Below are positions 46,779-55,897 of a stretch of 64,000 nucleotides of DNA, in pieces. A program made the translations under genes and the position numbers. The notes below the pieces were generated by a model. The model made no database searches, was not told the origin of the DNA, and saw nothing but the letters and a program-made list of their open reading frames with translations. Source of the DNA: Lamellibrachia satsuma (lineage: Eukaryota > Annelida > Polychaeta > Sabellida > Siboglinidae). The stretch spans positions 4,993,001 to 5,057,000 of the forward strand of contig BSQZ01000022.1 in assembly GCA_033239005.1 (NCBI GenBank), written 5' to 3'. Each line of letters opens with the position of its first letter. Within the stretch, counting starts at the first letter, position 1.

Positions 46779-47608
46779 CAGAACAGTCCGGTCTTGCGTC
46801 GACGAAAATGAAGCGTCACCGACACTCTACCGTATTCGAATGGCACGCGTCGACCCATGTCGTTCCTTATATCCACCTCGATCGAGCTGAAGCTCGAGCG
46901 CATCAGGGGCACGTAGTGCACGTTAGTGAAACTAGCGGTCACCCTGTCACCGTGACGTCCGCTAATCGGAAGGGTACGCAACAGAGGCGCGAGAGTGTCA
47001 CCCACTATACGAGACTCCACGATGTCCGTGTAGACGTAGAGGGTGTCGAACCCCTGCGTCAGGTCCACCACATCGGGCGCCTCGATGTGGAAGGGGTACG
47101 CCGAGTCGGGATGTTGGGAGTCGTCGGGGAGGACGGGATATGACGTAACCGCCTTCGGCTCGCTGGCTACGGGTTCACGGAATCCCAACAGGGACGCGGT
47201 CGCGCTGTGGTGCGGTATGGTGAACAGGGTGTTCTCTGTCATGTGTAACGTCATTTTCCGAGTGACGGAACTATAGCTCATGTGAGCCTTTGTCTTCTCC
47301 GTCTGCATACTGTACAGTCCCTTGTTGACGTGATACATCAATTGTAACGGATCGTCGTAATACCCGCACGGCAACTTCGAACGTCGGGACGAGTCCGTAG
47401 CATCGAGCGTGTTGAGGAAGAACCAGACATCGTTCTCCGTGACGTTGTACCAAGTGTGCGGATACTGGATCTCAGCCAACCCACACTCCCACTCGCCGGT
47501 AAGATCGATGCGTTGAGGCAAGGCCGTGACGTAATGGGTCAAGGTGTTGCCGGGGTGCATCTTCATGGAAGCGTTGCTAGGCAGCGTCATGTAGAAATCA
47601 GTCGCCAT
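46778..47608 (-). CDS. mCP: minor capsid protein (penton-like, single jelly-roll)
   Basis: 276 residues. It opens with FYMTLPSNASMKMHPGNTL and ends with an arginine-rich beta strand (FEYGRVSVTLHFRR), both typical of the Polinton minor capsid family that would fill the five-fold vertices. GEWECGLAEIQYPHTWYNV lies near residue 38. The frame is complete. It overlaps the membrane-protein gene by 11 bases upstream and shares one base with the next gene. Confidence 0.88.
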   Translation of the reverse strand: MATDFYMTLPSNASMKMHPGNTLTHYVTALPQRIDLTGEWECGLAEIQYPHTWYNVTENDVWFFLNTLDATDSSRRSKLPCGYYDDPLQLMYHVNKGLYSMQTEKTKAHMSYSSVTRKMTLHMTENTLFTIPHHSATASLLGFREPVASEPKAVTSYPVLPDDSQHPDSAYPFHIEAPDVVDLTQGFDTLYVYTDIVESRIVGDTLAPLLRTLPISGRHGDRVTASFTNVHYVPLMRSSFSSIEVDIRNDMGRRVPFEYGRVSVTLHFRRRKTGLF

Positions 47609-47918
47609 GACGTCTCAACGTGGGATTGGGCAGTAGGTAACCCAAAGAACTACTCAACAGAGCCGTCCACAGATTAGAATCGACGTGACCTTTCGTCAGG
47701 TTGTAAATGCTGATCAGAATGACCGTGTACAAGACGACGACCTGACACAGAAACACGATCTCCTCTTTGGGGCACTCGGTACCGAACAGATGCCAGGGAG
47801 TGCTGTCTGGCTCGTTCGGTGCAGCGTCAGTACAGTCCTCGTGTTCGTTCGCCTCTTTCTCCTCGTCTATGATGGTGGTGGTGCAGGTCGGTAGGGGTGG
47901 TGTCGCGTCGTGTGGCAT
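47598..47918 (-). CDS. conserved Polinton membrane protein
   Basis: 106 residues. The N-terminal half is acidic and polar. One strong membrane segment lies at about residues 56-74 (VFLCQVVVLYTVILISIY) and a second weaker one ends LGYLLPNP. This C-terminal block recurs in Polintons next to capsid genes, but no function is known to me. It could be a virion membrane or morphogenesis protein. Confidence 0.7.
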   Translation of the reverse strand: MPHDATPPLPTCTTTIIDEEKEANEHEDCTDAAPNEPDSTPWHLFGTECPKEEIVFLCQVVVLYTVILISIYNLTKGHVDSNLWTALLSSSLGYLLPNPTLRRHGD

Positions 47919-47948
47919 TGCTCGAATGCAGTGTCGGCATGTGCGAGG

Positions 47949-49016
47949 CTAGTCTTTATAGTTGACGAGTCCCTTGGCATCGATCCAGCTGTTGAAGTGG
48001 GAGGAATGGCCGAACCATTTCACCAGAGCTTCCTTTCGTCTACCGACCGTACGGCGTTTCAGTACCGCTTCAACACGGTACACCTTATCAAAGGGTACCG
48101 TCACCTTCTGCAGCTCCAGTTCGTAGAAGGTACCCTCCAGCACTTCGCCGAGATCGTCCCGCAGCCGATACACGGGTGGATCGGAGGGGTGAACCTCGTG
48201 TATCGTGAACAACTCTTCGCTCCAGTTCGTCTCGTAGCCCTTTTCGAACGTGCGTTTGTACTTGCTGACACGCACGCGATCCGACACGTGCAACTTGGGC
48301 ACGCCCTTACCATCGTGACCGTACAGACGTTGCCACACCTGTTCCTGGTTCTGTGCATTCACCTGTGACGGAGCCATACCGATCATGCGGTGGCGGGCAT
48401 TGTTATACGATCGCATCAGGTCCGGAAGGATGTCGATGTACCGCCACGTCTGGTGTTTCGTGAAGTAGCGCCACATGCGCTTCTTCAACGTTCCGTTGAA
48501 CCGTTCCACGACGGCTGCCTTCGTCTCCGCGTTGTGCGTGTAGAAGTAATGTATGTCGTAACGCTTCAATAGCGCCTGAACGGATTTGTTCCGGAATTCT
48601 GTGCCTTTATCCGTCTGCAAGGTCTGGGGGCGAACGTCGACGAACGTGGATTGCAGCGCCGCCACCAACGACGCCGCGGACTTGTTCTTCATGGGAACAC
48701 ACCAGGCCACTTTCGAGAAGACGTCGATCATCGTGAGGAGAAAGGCCATACCGTTGTTGAAGCGTTTGAACTTCGACATGTCCACGAGATCGGCCTGCCA
48801 CTGCTGATGCATACCACCCACGACGACTTGTCGTCTCTTGAAATGACGTCTCGCTGGTTTGTGTAAGGTGTAAGTGTCCTGTGCCGACAACCATGCCTTG
48901 ACGGTCTTCTCTGGCAGGCGCGTGACGCGTCGCAAGCCAGCGACGCCGCCATAACTGCCTACCTTCGTGGGATCGAAGTAGACCCCACTCAAGGTGCGGT
49001 CTCCCCTCTGTGCCAT
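47949..49016 (-). CDS. INT: retroviral-type integrase with C-terminal chromodomain
   Basis: 355 residues from the ATG at 49016, which overlaps the stop of the upstream 51-codon gene in a TGATG; the frame is open further upstream but that part is non-coding in this frame. Catalytic triad: D76 (WQADLVDM), D136 (LQTDKGTEF) and E171 (VVERFNGTLKKR). The C-terminus (YRVEAVL...EALVKWFGHSSHFNSWI) is a chromodomain, which may guide insertion by binding modified histones. It would insert the linear element and make the 6-bp duplications. All catalytic residues are intact. Confidence 0.95.
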   Translation of the reverse strand: MAQRGDRTLSGVYFDPTKVGSYGGVAGLRRVTRLPEKTVKAWLSAQDTYTLHKPARRHFKRRQVVVGGMHQQWQADLVDMSKFKRFNNGMAFLLTMIDVFSKVAWCVPMKNKSAASLVAALQSTFVDVRPQTLQTDKGTEFRNKSVQALLKRYDIHYFYTHNAETKAAVVERFNGTLKKRMWRYFTKHQTWRYIDILPDLMRSYNNARHRMIGMAPSQVNAQNQEQVWQRLYGHDGKGVPKLHVSDRVRVSKYKRTFEKGYETNWSEELFTIHEVHPSDPPVYRLRDDLGEVLEGTFYELELQKVTVPFDKVYRVEAVLKRRTVGRRKEALVKWFGHSSHFNSWIDAKGLVNYKD

Positions 49017-49171
49017 CAAAAGAGGAGGACCGATGCGTTGACGGGGGCGGTGACGTTGACTCCGGAGTACGACTGCTGACGAATGACGAGGAGCACGCCG
49101 ACGTATATTAGGACACACACTATGGCACCCACAACGCAAGCGGTGGAACAACGGTCTAGTAGCGTAACCAT
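49016..49171 (-). CDS. tiny membrane protein (51 aa) upstream of integrase
   Basis: Short gene: ATG at 49171, stop TGA at 49018-49016 whose last base starts the integrase ATG. It has a short polar start, one membrane segment (TACVVGAIVCVLIYVGVLLV) and a short tail ending NASVLLF. It overlaps the upstream small gene by 16 bases. The tight overlaps on both sides support a real gene; function unknown. Confidence 0.6.
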   Translation of the reverse strand: MVTLLDRCSTACVVGAIVCVLIYVGVLLVIRQQSYSGVNVTAPVNASVLLF

Positions 49172-49290
49172 AGTCTGAATAACACCTGTTGTATAAGAAC
49201 GCCGGCTGCAACGTCTCCCAGCAAGGTGAGTCCTTCGAACAATAGCGCAGCGACGAGGGAACGGTACGCGTCCTGTGGATCGACGAGCAT
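49156..49290 (-). CDS. tiny membrane protein, tandem copy A (44 aa)
   Basis: Starts MLVDPQDAYRSLVAALLFEG and continues into a hydrophobic helix. It is a duplicate of the gene at 49327-49575, whose matching stretch is MSPDPQDDVYRSIVGAIF. In copy A the upstream ATG of copy B is ACG, so the shared internal Met is the likely start. About one membrane helix; function unknown. Confidence 0.55.
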   Translation of the reverse strand: MLVDPQDAYRSLVAALLFEGLTLLGDVAAGVLIQQVLFRLWLRY

Positions 49291-49326
49291 GACGAACACT
49301 GTGCTACGGACACGCGTCGTACCACC

Positions 49327-49575
49327 TTATACGGTGTTCCGTCCAGCCAATGACGACGAAGTCTTGCGTGATGCGGGGGGAGGGTGGGTGGGTGGACGAG
49401 GAATGGTCCGTTCGTCGAGCGAGAGGGGTTCGAATAACGCCTGTTGCATATAACTCTGGAGTATACCGTGAGCAATCATGTAAAGTCCACTGATAAATAT
49501 CGCACCGACGATGGAGCGGTACACGTCGTCCTGTGGATCGGGCGACATGACGAACACTGCGCTCCGGACACGCAT
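49327..49575 (-). CDS. tiny membrane protein, tandem copy B (82 aa)
   Basis: ATG at 49575 or, by comparison with copy A, at 49548. One hydrophobic helix (YRSIVGAIFISGLYMIAHGI) is followed by a polar, proline-rich tail that ends SRKTSSSLAGRNTV. That tail resembles the last residues of the 261-aa protein upstream (SRKALSSLAGWDNL). The duplicated block therefore covers the 3' end of that gene plus the small gene, about 260 bp in all. Confidence 0.6.
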   Translation of the reverse strand: MRVRSAVFVMSPDPQDDVYRSIVGAIFISGLYMIAHGILQSYMQQALFEPLSLDERTIPRPPTHPPPASRKTSSSLAGRNTV

Positions 49576-49584
49576 CGTGCCATC

Positions 49585-50370
49585 CTATAGGTTGTCCCAA
49601 CCAGCCAATGACGACAACGCCTTGCGTGATTCGGGGGGTGGGGTGGGCATGGTATGTTCCATTCGACGGCTCTGACGGGCGAGGGGTGACCAACTTAGCG
49701 ATCGTCGTGCACTACCCGATGCAGCACGCGGAGGAGCAAGTGACCGGCGAGAGGGAGTGACCGTCGGCTCCGGACGTATGTAGGCTCTCCTGGAGACGTT
49801 ACCGACCAACGTCATGGGTAGGTTGATGGCACGGAGTTGTCGGGCGAATGGCTGCCAACCCGTCGGAGCGGTCTTACTCTTACTCTTACGCAACAGATCA
49901 TTAACGAGATCCACCACGTTACTTCCGACAACCGGCACGCCCTCGTGTATCAGTTCGCCGCGAGCGGTCCACGCGACGTCTCTCTTGAGATGCTCCATCA
50001 AACGGCTGGCTTTGGCCTTCATGGTCTTGGGAACGGTGGCCAAGACGGTGGCCTCCAGTCCGCTAATAGGGGCTCGTGTCGTACCCTCCGACCCCGACTC
50101 CGACGTCACCTCCGGCTCGTTCACCGTGACCACGCGTAGCGGTTCCTTGACGCGTTTATCGGCCAAGGCGTTGTACCGCTGCAACACCTGATTATACAGG
50201 GTCACCTTGGTCCCGTCGTCTAGGTCCGTTCTATCTAGGATGGTCTTCGTCTCGTCGTCGAGGGCTTGCACCTTCCTGCCTAAGGTGTCGGTTGCGGGTG
50301 GGGGTGGGGGTGACCGCAGCGTGTCCAACAGTCGCGGGTCCACCAAGGCCATCCTGCGTGCGTGCTCCAT
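49585..50370 (-). CDS. conserved Polinton protein of unknown function
   Basis: 261 residues. The central block (PKTMKAKASRLMEHLKRDV, RGELIHEGVPVVGSN, VDLVNDLLRKSK, GWQPFARQL) recurs in many Polintons as a conserved, mainly helical protein. The N-terminal part has a proline run and a helical segment. The C-terminal 60 residues are Ser/Arg/Pro rich and end in a short block that is duplicated in copy B. No catalytic motif seen; a structural or packaging role is a guess. Confidence 0.7.
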   Translation of the reverse strand: MEHARRMALVDPRLLDTLRSPPPPPATDTLGRKVQALDDETKTILDRTDLDDGTKVTLYNQVLQRYNALADKRVKEPLRVVTVNEPEVTSESGSEGTTRAPISGLEATVLATVPKTMKAKASRLMEHLKRDVAWTARGELIHEGVPVVGSNVVDLVNDLLRKSKSKTAPTGWQPFARQLRAINLPMTLVGNVSRRAYIRPEPTVTPSRRSLAPPRAASGSARRSLSWSPLARQSRRMEHTMPTPPPESRKALSSLAGWDNL

Positions 50371-50374
50371 GTAT

Positions 50375-50746
50375 CTACCCCCCTGAGGTCAGCGCCTGTC
50401 GGAGCAAGGGTAGCAAGACCGTACTTGCCAACGGTGCTAGGAAGGCCGATAGGAAACCGCCGCTCTGTCCCTCGCCAACCTGCGGCTGCAGCAAGATGCG
50501 TCTTCTTCGGGCAGCAACCGTTCGTTTATTAGCCAACTCGCGTAACTTCGTCTTGTATTTATTCAATCGTCGCCTCTGTATGGCGCTCAATGGAATGTTC
50601 TTTGTTAGTATGTTGTAGGCACACTCGGCCAGTGCACACAGCAGATCGGCGTCGGCGTTGGCGATGATGGCCTTTTTAATTTTGTTGTTCTTGACTCTGG
50701 CCAGAGCCTGTATGCACACGATGTGTCTCTTCACCAGGGCAGACAT
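50375..50746 (-). CDS. small basic Polinton protein with hydrophobic tail
   Basis: 123 residues from the ATG at 50746 (37 bases after the ATPase stop; the frame opens earlier but would overlap the ATPase gene). It starts MSALVKRHIVCIQALARVK. A helical basic core (LSAIQRRRLNKYKTKLREL) is followed by an Arg-rich stretch and a glycine-rich hydrophobic C-terminus (GGFLSAFLAPLASTVLLPLL). This is a recurrent Polinton protein next to the ATPase; its layout resembles DNA-condensing or membrane-active virion proteins, but the role is unproven. Confidence 0.72.
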   Translation of the reverse strand: MSALVKRHIVCIQALARVKNNKIKKAIIANADADLLCALAECAYNILTKNIPLSAIQRRRLNKYKTKLRELANKRTVAARRRRILLQPQVGEGQSGGFLSAFLAPLASTVLLPLLRQALTSGG

Positions 50747-50783
50747 GATGCGAATGAAGAGACTATCCACACACTCGGTCGTT

Positions 50784-51440
50784 TTATACCTTCGGCAGGT
50801 ACACGTACTGAACACGGTCGTCTGGAAATATGGCCGTGCGCAGACGCATGTCCTCGGGCGTGTCCTGTTTGAGATCGATCAATAGATAACCGTACGGTAC
50901 CGCCGTGGCGTCTTTAAACGCCTCTTGCACGAACTTGCCGCGTCCCGGATACATCTGCCGCGCCAAGGTCGCCATCTGCGATGCGTCGCGTGGATTCTTG
51001 AACACCACCATGTACTGGGAATTCAGACTGATGGTGCGACTCTCTTTGTTTTTAGGGAACAGGTTTTGTACGAGATACAGCACGGACGTGTTCCTGTGGT
51101 GACTTTTTTTAGTGAACAGGGTCGTGACCCGTTCGTCCGTTTCCGCCATGAGATCGTCTATGACGATGAGGTTCCTCGTCGTCGGAACGAACATGTCCGC
51201 CGTCGGTAACCCTTCCTCGAATCGCACGTGACCCAAGTCCGTCGTTGCGTAAGCCTCTTGCCATTCTCCGTAACACCACGTTATTTGTTCGGGTGGCGGA
51301 TCGATCATCGCAGCGGCGTGACGCAACATACGCGTCACGAAAGTACTCTTGCCGCATCCCGTCGGTCCGGCGACGACGCACGTGAAGGGGTGTTTCCATC
51401 GGGCATCCATGATTGCGTATGAAACGAGTGCAGCGTGCAT
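50784..51440 (-). CDS. ATP: genome-packaging ATPase (A32/FtsK-HerA type)
   Basis: 218 residues. Walker A is AGPTGCGKST (residues 24-33, Lys31). Walker B is LIVIDDLM (91-98). A sensor-like Gln-Asn pair follows in YLVQNLFP. It would pump the linear DNA into the capsid. A second Met at residue 11 (MDARWKHPF) is an alternative start. Intact. Confidence 0.92.
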   Translation of the reverse strand: MHAALVSYAIMDARWKHPFTCVVAGPTGCGKSTFVTRMLRHAAAMIDPPPEQITWCYGEWQEAYATTDLGHVRFEEGLPTADMFVPTTRNLIVIDDLMAETDERVTTLFTKKSHHRNTSVLYLVQNLFPKNKESRTISLNSQYMVVFKNPRDASQMATLARQMYPGRGKFVQEAFKDATAVPYGYLLIDLKQDTPEDMRLRTAIFPDDRVQYVYLPKV

Positions 51441-51448
51441 CGCCTTTT

Positions 51449-54400
51449 CTATACGTCCACCGGACCCGTGGTCACCCCGTCCTCGTGCACCACGCGTTTG
51501 GGGTAAAAGTACGTGAGTGCATCCCTTTCCTGCACGTACGTCATTACGCTAGAATTATGCACCCGGAAACCACGGTTCGTTCCACCTCCGCTCCGACGGT
51601 TGGTGAGCACCTCCAGGAACGCGTCCTTGTCGATTGTGTTGTGCCGTTTGTTCAGTCCTTTGGTGCTGTACTTGTCGGTCGCTCCGAAACAATAGTACGT
51701 CTTGCTACACAAGCCCACGAACCCGGCACCGGACCACTCGACCTTGAACAGACCCGGTGTCCTCTTGTCGAACGCTCTTCGCGCCTTACAGCACGCATCG
51801 TCTCCGACCCACGGTCGATTGGCGAGACGACAGCGCACGTAGTCGTTCCGATGGTCGTCGCAACATTCCGACGGGAGCCATTCGGAACGATGTCGGAAAT
51901 AATGTTCCCGTAGTTCCGGGGTCACGAGGTCGTCGACGGACTCGCCGGCCAAGGACAAATAGGCGGAATCTGTATCCATCTCGCAGTACTCGAACAGAGG
52001 GCGCTCCACGTATCTGACGATGAAGTCGTAATAGAACTGCAACATGCGCATCTTGGCGTATTGCAGAACGAAGAATCCCACGTGTACGGGTAGGGTGTAC
52101 TTGACGACTTTCTTGTTCAACTCTATCTCGTACGCGTCGTCGACGACGAGATCGAGTTGTCGGAACCGTCGATCGTTGACCAGGAGCGATGCCGCCTTCT
52201 CCGTGCAGTAGCTGACGTCACGATGTCGGTCAACGTTGGTGATGGTCTTTCCGTAGCCCGAGTTCCCCAGCAACTTCATGGTGTCCGCGATGATGGTCTT
52301 GTCTCGGTGAACGTCGCCCTCGCGTCGGGCCTTGGACACTGAATCGCCGAACCGCCGGAAACACGGAATAGGATCGTATTCGACGACCTGGTACACGTGC
52401 AGCACCTCGAGACCGTGGTCCAGATACCATCGCAGCAGTGGCGTTGCGAGCAGTATCTTATCGCCGCAATAACTACCCACGAGCATGCGACGCGGAGTCT
52501 TCATGATGTCGTGTTCTTCGGCGTATCGACGCATGAACGGACCGAGATCCTCGCGCATCATACTGACGTTCTTGAACACGGGCTGCATCTCGGCAAAGTG
52601 CGCGCGCAATTCTTCCGGTACGCGTATGTCGCACTCGATCATGCCGAACACGGTTCCCGCACGCACTCCGTTCAGGATCTGTTGCGACGTCATGGTCCAG
52701 CGCACGTGTCGACGTCGAGGAAATGCAGCATCCAGACACTCACGTACGGCCGGGGTTCGTCTCATCTCTTTCCACTCGCATTCCCACAGCTCGACGACTG
52801 TGACAAAGTGACGTAGATAGGCGGTGGTCTTTCGGGTCTCGGCGAGCAGTTCCGCCATTGGTTTCCCGTTGACTGCGTTCACCTCGTCACGGTTGCACGC
52901 ACAACCGTGAAAGTAGCACCCTTGGAACTGATAAGCCGTCTTCGTCTCGCTACACCATCCGTCCACCCGATGTTTGCCTATTCTCTTCTCTCGTCCGTTG
53001 ATCTGATGTCGTATGGGACGTCCCGTGCGTTCGGATTCCCACGTCAACCATTCCCCAGCCATCTGTCCGTACAGCTGCGCCGATTCGGGGCGGAAGTCAT
53101 TCTCTGCTCGTCGTCGCGTGTACCATCCCATAGGCATGTCTTGCATGAGCGACCACAGGTACAGCGCGTTCGCATCGTAGCCGACGATCGCTCGGCACGG
53201 ACGAGCCGCCTCTCCGTACTCGTTCTGACGTAGCGTGGTGACACCTTTCTCGTGATAGCGATGAAAAATGATCGACGGCCCGCCTACGATGTTTTCTTTG
53301 ACGAGGTCGTGCAGGTCTTTATTCTTCTCGTTGAAGACGGTAAAGTAGGTCTTCTCTGGAAGGTCGTTGCACAGGTACAGCAGGGTCAGACCAGGTACGC
53401 TGATGCCTTGCTTGAACATGTCTATTCCCCGTTGTCGATAGAACGCGAACTGTTTGTCGATGGCCTGTAGAAAGGGAACCACGTCCCTGTTGTTGTACCA
53501 GACGAGAAAGTCGCGCAACGTCGTCATGCCATTGACGCGCCAGGCCTCCTGACAACTGGCGTAATCCTCGTCTGAAATACCTTCGTTCTTCAGTCGACTG
53601 AAGAAGGCCTCTTTCGGTGGAAGAGCGGTGTCGTCGAGTCTCTCCAGCCGGTCCATGTACTCGTACGGGAAATGACCTTTCGTCACCTCGCATCCGTACG
53701 CTTTCAGATACTTGTCGTAGCTGAACCCGGGGGCTATGTAGTTGATCATGTCGAGGAATTTCAGTTGATCCGTCGAAAGACACATGAAAGTGTTGTTGCG
53801 TTTGATGACGAACATTGCCCCGACGCCATCGTCCTCGGATTTCTTGTTGCCCTCTTGCTCCCTCTCGTCCTCGGTCTCGTTTTGTTCCACGGTCTTTGAC
53901 GTCGCCAGGAAGTACGGTATGAGGAACTGTTTGACGGCATTGAGATCATACTTCCCCGAATTGAACCCGATGACAGGTAACTGACGCATCCATCCATACA
54001 GTTGTCCCATCAGCGTTTTGTACGGATTGGTTGCCGGTCGAGCGTCCTTGTCAGTGGCTGAGCGTGCAGCCTCCTCCCGTGCGTCCCAATTCGACATCTC
54101 TTCGGCGAGTTGGTCCAACACGTGATCGTATGAGCCTTTGATCTTGTCGTACGCGGCCTCGCTCATCGATTGCAGGATGGTCATCATGTCGCTCACCAAC
54201 TTGTTGGTGTCTCCGTCCGTGACGATGCATGTCACCTGTTCGTGTCCGGGTACGTTGGATGCCACGCTGACGCTCAGCGGGACGTGACGCGCAACCCAGT
54301 GAACCTGGGCACTGTCGGACGGAAGGTGTTCGGTGTCGAACCAACACTCGAAGTCGAAGGTGGCTCGGTACGGATAGTACTGCAACGCTTCGGCCACTCG

Positions 54401-54976
54401 GATGTTCTCGTCGGCCAGGCGTTCGAACACCGATGGAGTCGAATGGTACACGCCACCAGGATAGACTCGGCGCACACCCCCCGTACACGTGCTCTCGTGG
54501 TTGCGTAGATGCCATGCGTCTTTCCACAACGAGTCACCGCACTTCCGACATCTGTACGAGTGACAGTACATGCGTATATCCTGGATGAGGGAAAAATGCG
54601 TCCCGTGAAGATTGAGGTAGAGCGTGTCAGGGTACTTACATACCGAGCGACGAACGAGTTCTGCAGTTGACTTTCCATCCTCTCCATCCGGTGGTACTAG
54701 ACTGTACACGCACACATTCGTTTGGAACGTGGTCTCTACACGATAGAGGTCGTCCATCGTGACCCCGGCAAAAGCTGTCATGGGTACGTCGTCTTGGGCG
54801 TAAGTATCGTACAGCGTCTTCACAGCTGGTTCCAATCGACGCTTGTCACATCCTCGATGCAGGGCCAGACATCGGAAGAGACACAGGTTGTCACTGTACC
54901 TTTTGCAATACTGAGGCTCCTTTTCCAATCCGATGACGGCTTTGTTCCTCTTGATGTAGGCTGGAACGTCGGTCAT
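51449..54976 (-). CDS. POLB: protein-primed DNA polymerase B
   Basis: 1175 residues; copies the linear element from its ends. Order seen: an N-terminal DNLCLFRCLALHRG block with a later HGTHFSLI block (near 28-42 and 124-131) that resembles an OTU-like fold; a zinc-binding CRKC...H...H (143-160); 3'-5' exonuclease motifs FDFECWF (D208/E210), FNSGKYDLN (338-346) and YNNRD (494-498). Polymerase motif A is YDANALYLWS (D601), motif B is KLLGNSGYGK (901-910) and motif C is MDTDSAY (D1001/D1003). All catalytic residues are present. The upstream ORF ends in a TGA directly followed, in the same frame, by this ATG; in related elements the two parts are usually one protein. Confidence 0.96.
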   Translation of the reverse strand: MTDVPAYIKRNKAVIGLEKEPQYCKRYSDNLCLFRCLALHRGCDKRRLEPAVKTLYDTYAQDDVPMTAFAGVTMDDLYRVETTFQTNVCVYSLVPPDGEDGKSTAELVRRSVCKYPDTLYLNLHGTHFSLIQDIRMYCHSYRCRKCGDSLWKDAWHLRNHESTCTGGVRRVYPGGVYHSTPSVFERLADENIRVAEALQYYPYRATFDFECWFDTEHLPSDSAQVHWVARHVPLSVSVASNVPGHEQVTCIVTDGDTNKLVSDMMTILQSMSEAAYDKIKGSYDHVLDQLAEEMSNWDAREEAARSATDKDARPATNPYKTLMGQLYGWMRQLPVIGFNSGKYDLNAVKQFLIPYFLATSKTVEQNETEDEREQEGNKKSEDDGVGAMFVIKRNNTFMCLSTDQLKFLDMINYIAPGFSYDKYLKAYGCEVTKGHFPYEYMDRLERLDDTALPPKEAFFSRLKNEGISDEDYASCQEAWRVNGMTTLRDFLVWYNNRDVVPFLQAIDKQFAFYRQRGIDMFKQGISVPGLTLLYLCNDLPEKTYFTVFNEKNKDLHDLVKENIVGGPSIIFHRYHEKGVTTLRQNEYGEAARPCRAIVGYDANALYLWSLMQDMPMGWYTRRRAENDFRPESAQLYGQMAGEWLTWESERTGRPIRHQINGREKRIGKHRVDGWCSETKTAYQFQGCYFHGCACNRDEVNAVNGKPMAELLAETRKTTAYLRHFVTVVELWECEWKEMRRTPAVRECLDAAFPRRRHVRWTMTSQQILNGVRAGTVFGMIECDIRVPEELRAHFAEMQPVFKNVSMMREDLGPFMRRYAEEHDIMKTPRRMLVGSYCGDKILLATPLLRWYLDHGLEVLHVYQVVEYDPIPCFRRFGDSVSKARREGDVHRDKTIIADTMKLLGNSGYGKTITNVDRHRDVSYCTEKAASLLVNDRRFRQLDLVVDDAYEIELNKKVVKYTLPVHVGFFVLQYAKMRMLQFYYDFIVRYVERPLFEYCEMDTDSAYLSLAGESVDDLVTPELREHYFRHRSEWLPSECCDDHRNDYVRCRLANRPWVGDDACCKARRAFDKRTPGLFKVEWSGAGFVGLCSKTYYCFGATDKYSTKGLNKRHNTIDKDAFLEVLTNRRSGGGTNRGFRVHNSSVMTYVQERDALTYFYPKRVVHEDGVTTGPVDV

Positions 54977-55897
54977 TCATACACATCCTATCGGGTGTTC
55001 GATGATGCGACTGACGTAAAATGAGACATTGGTCACGAGTTCGCACACCCACGCCGAATCCGGTCTTTGATTGATGGCCCATTGCAGGACGTCGCGTTCT
55101 CGGATGCGTTCGAGGAACTCATCAAAGTCCTTGCTGTTGGTGATGAGACTGGGCTCGTCCAGGTAGCGTCCACAGCAGTTGCACGAGGGATGGTAGTACT
55201 TGTATTGACCCGTGTTCTTGTTCCTCAGAATGAACCCGTAACTGAGGTTAATCTTGAAAGCGTTGGTCTGTTCCTGGAACACGTTCCTCAACGGCGTCTC
55301 TAGAACGGTCGTGTCCAGAGTCGTTAACCTGTACTCGTACCTGGACTGCAGAGGACCTCTCGCTACACGTGTCCGTATGCTCGACCAGTGCGCTCGTACG
55401 ACATCTAGCAGTTCCGTCGACAGGTTGTCGGCGAAGGGGAGTCGAGCAGGTGGGTCTATGGGGTCTGCATCGGTAACGAGTGGATGGTGGGGTGTGGTGG
55501 GTTCCCTGATTGGTCTCTTTGGCGATGGTAGCTTCGTGACGTCGACGGTACACGCTTTTCGTGCGTGTTTGGTCAGGTCATTGCGTCTAGTGAACGTCTG
55601 TCCACATTTCGCACATGTGTACACTGTGGTCTGTTTTCTATTACTGCTACTGCTACTGCTAAGACGACATACGGACCTCACGTGTTGTTGCAGATCGTCC
55701 CATATCTCAAACGTCGCATCACATTTACACGAATATTTCGTTCGCTTTGCCTGATCGCTAGATGGCACCTCTATTGGTTGCGCCACCGAATACGTGTGTT
55801 CGCTCACTGCCGGTGTCGCATGACTCACTAGGTGGCGTTTTAGCGCTGCGTACGTGTCGAGCACCAGCCCGCAGTGCCGACATTGGTGTCGTTTCAT
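54977..55897 (-). CDS. C2H2 zinc-finger protein / polymerase N-terminal region
   Basis: 306 residues. Three zinc fingers: C6/C9/H22/H26, C57/C59/H72/C77 and C95/C98/H111/C116. After a Pro-rich linker comes a domain with SRYEYRLTTL, FKINLSYGFILRN, DFDEFLERIRERDVLQWA and VTNVSFYVSRI. In other Polintons the same order is found at the N-terminus of the polymerase polypeptide. Here it is closed by TGA, with the polymerase ATG as the very next codon in frame. It may bind the terminal repeats or help priming. Confidence 0.8.
   Translation of the reverse strand: MKRHQCRHCGLVLDTYAALKRHLVSHATPAVSEHTYSVAQPIEVPSSDQAKRTKYSCKCDATFEIWDDLQQHVRSVCRLSSSSSSNRKQTTVYTCAKCGQTFTRRNDLTKHARKACTVDVTKLPSPKRPIREPTTPHHPLVTDADPIDPPARLPFADNLSTELLDVVRAHWSSIRTRVARGPLQSRYEYRLTTLDTTVLETPLRNVFQEQTNAFKINLSYGFILRNKNTGQYKYYHPSCNCCGRYLDEPSLITNSKDFDEFLERIRERDVLQWAINQRPDSAWVCELVTNVSFYVSRIIEHPIGCV

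Noticed and set aside
47767..48368. Plus-strand frames opposite integrase and membrane-protein genes
   Set aside because: They are antisense shadows without domain signals.
49017..49475. N-terminal extension of the integrase frame
   Set aside because: It overlaps three small genes in another frame, and the integrase ATG at 49016 overlaps the upstream stop in a TGATG.
53319..53783. Antisense or shifted frames within the polymerase gene
   Set aside because: Low-complexity Arg-rich shadows of a well-conserved gene.
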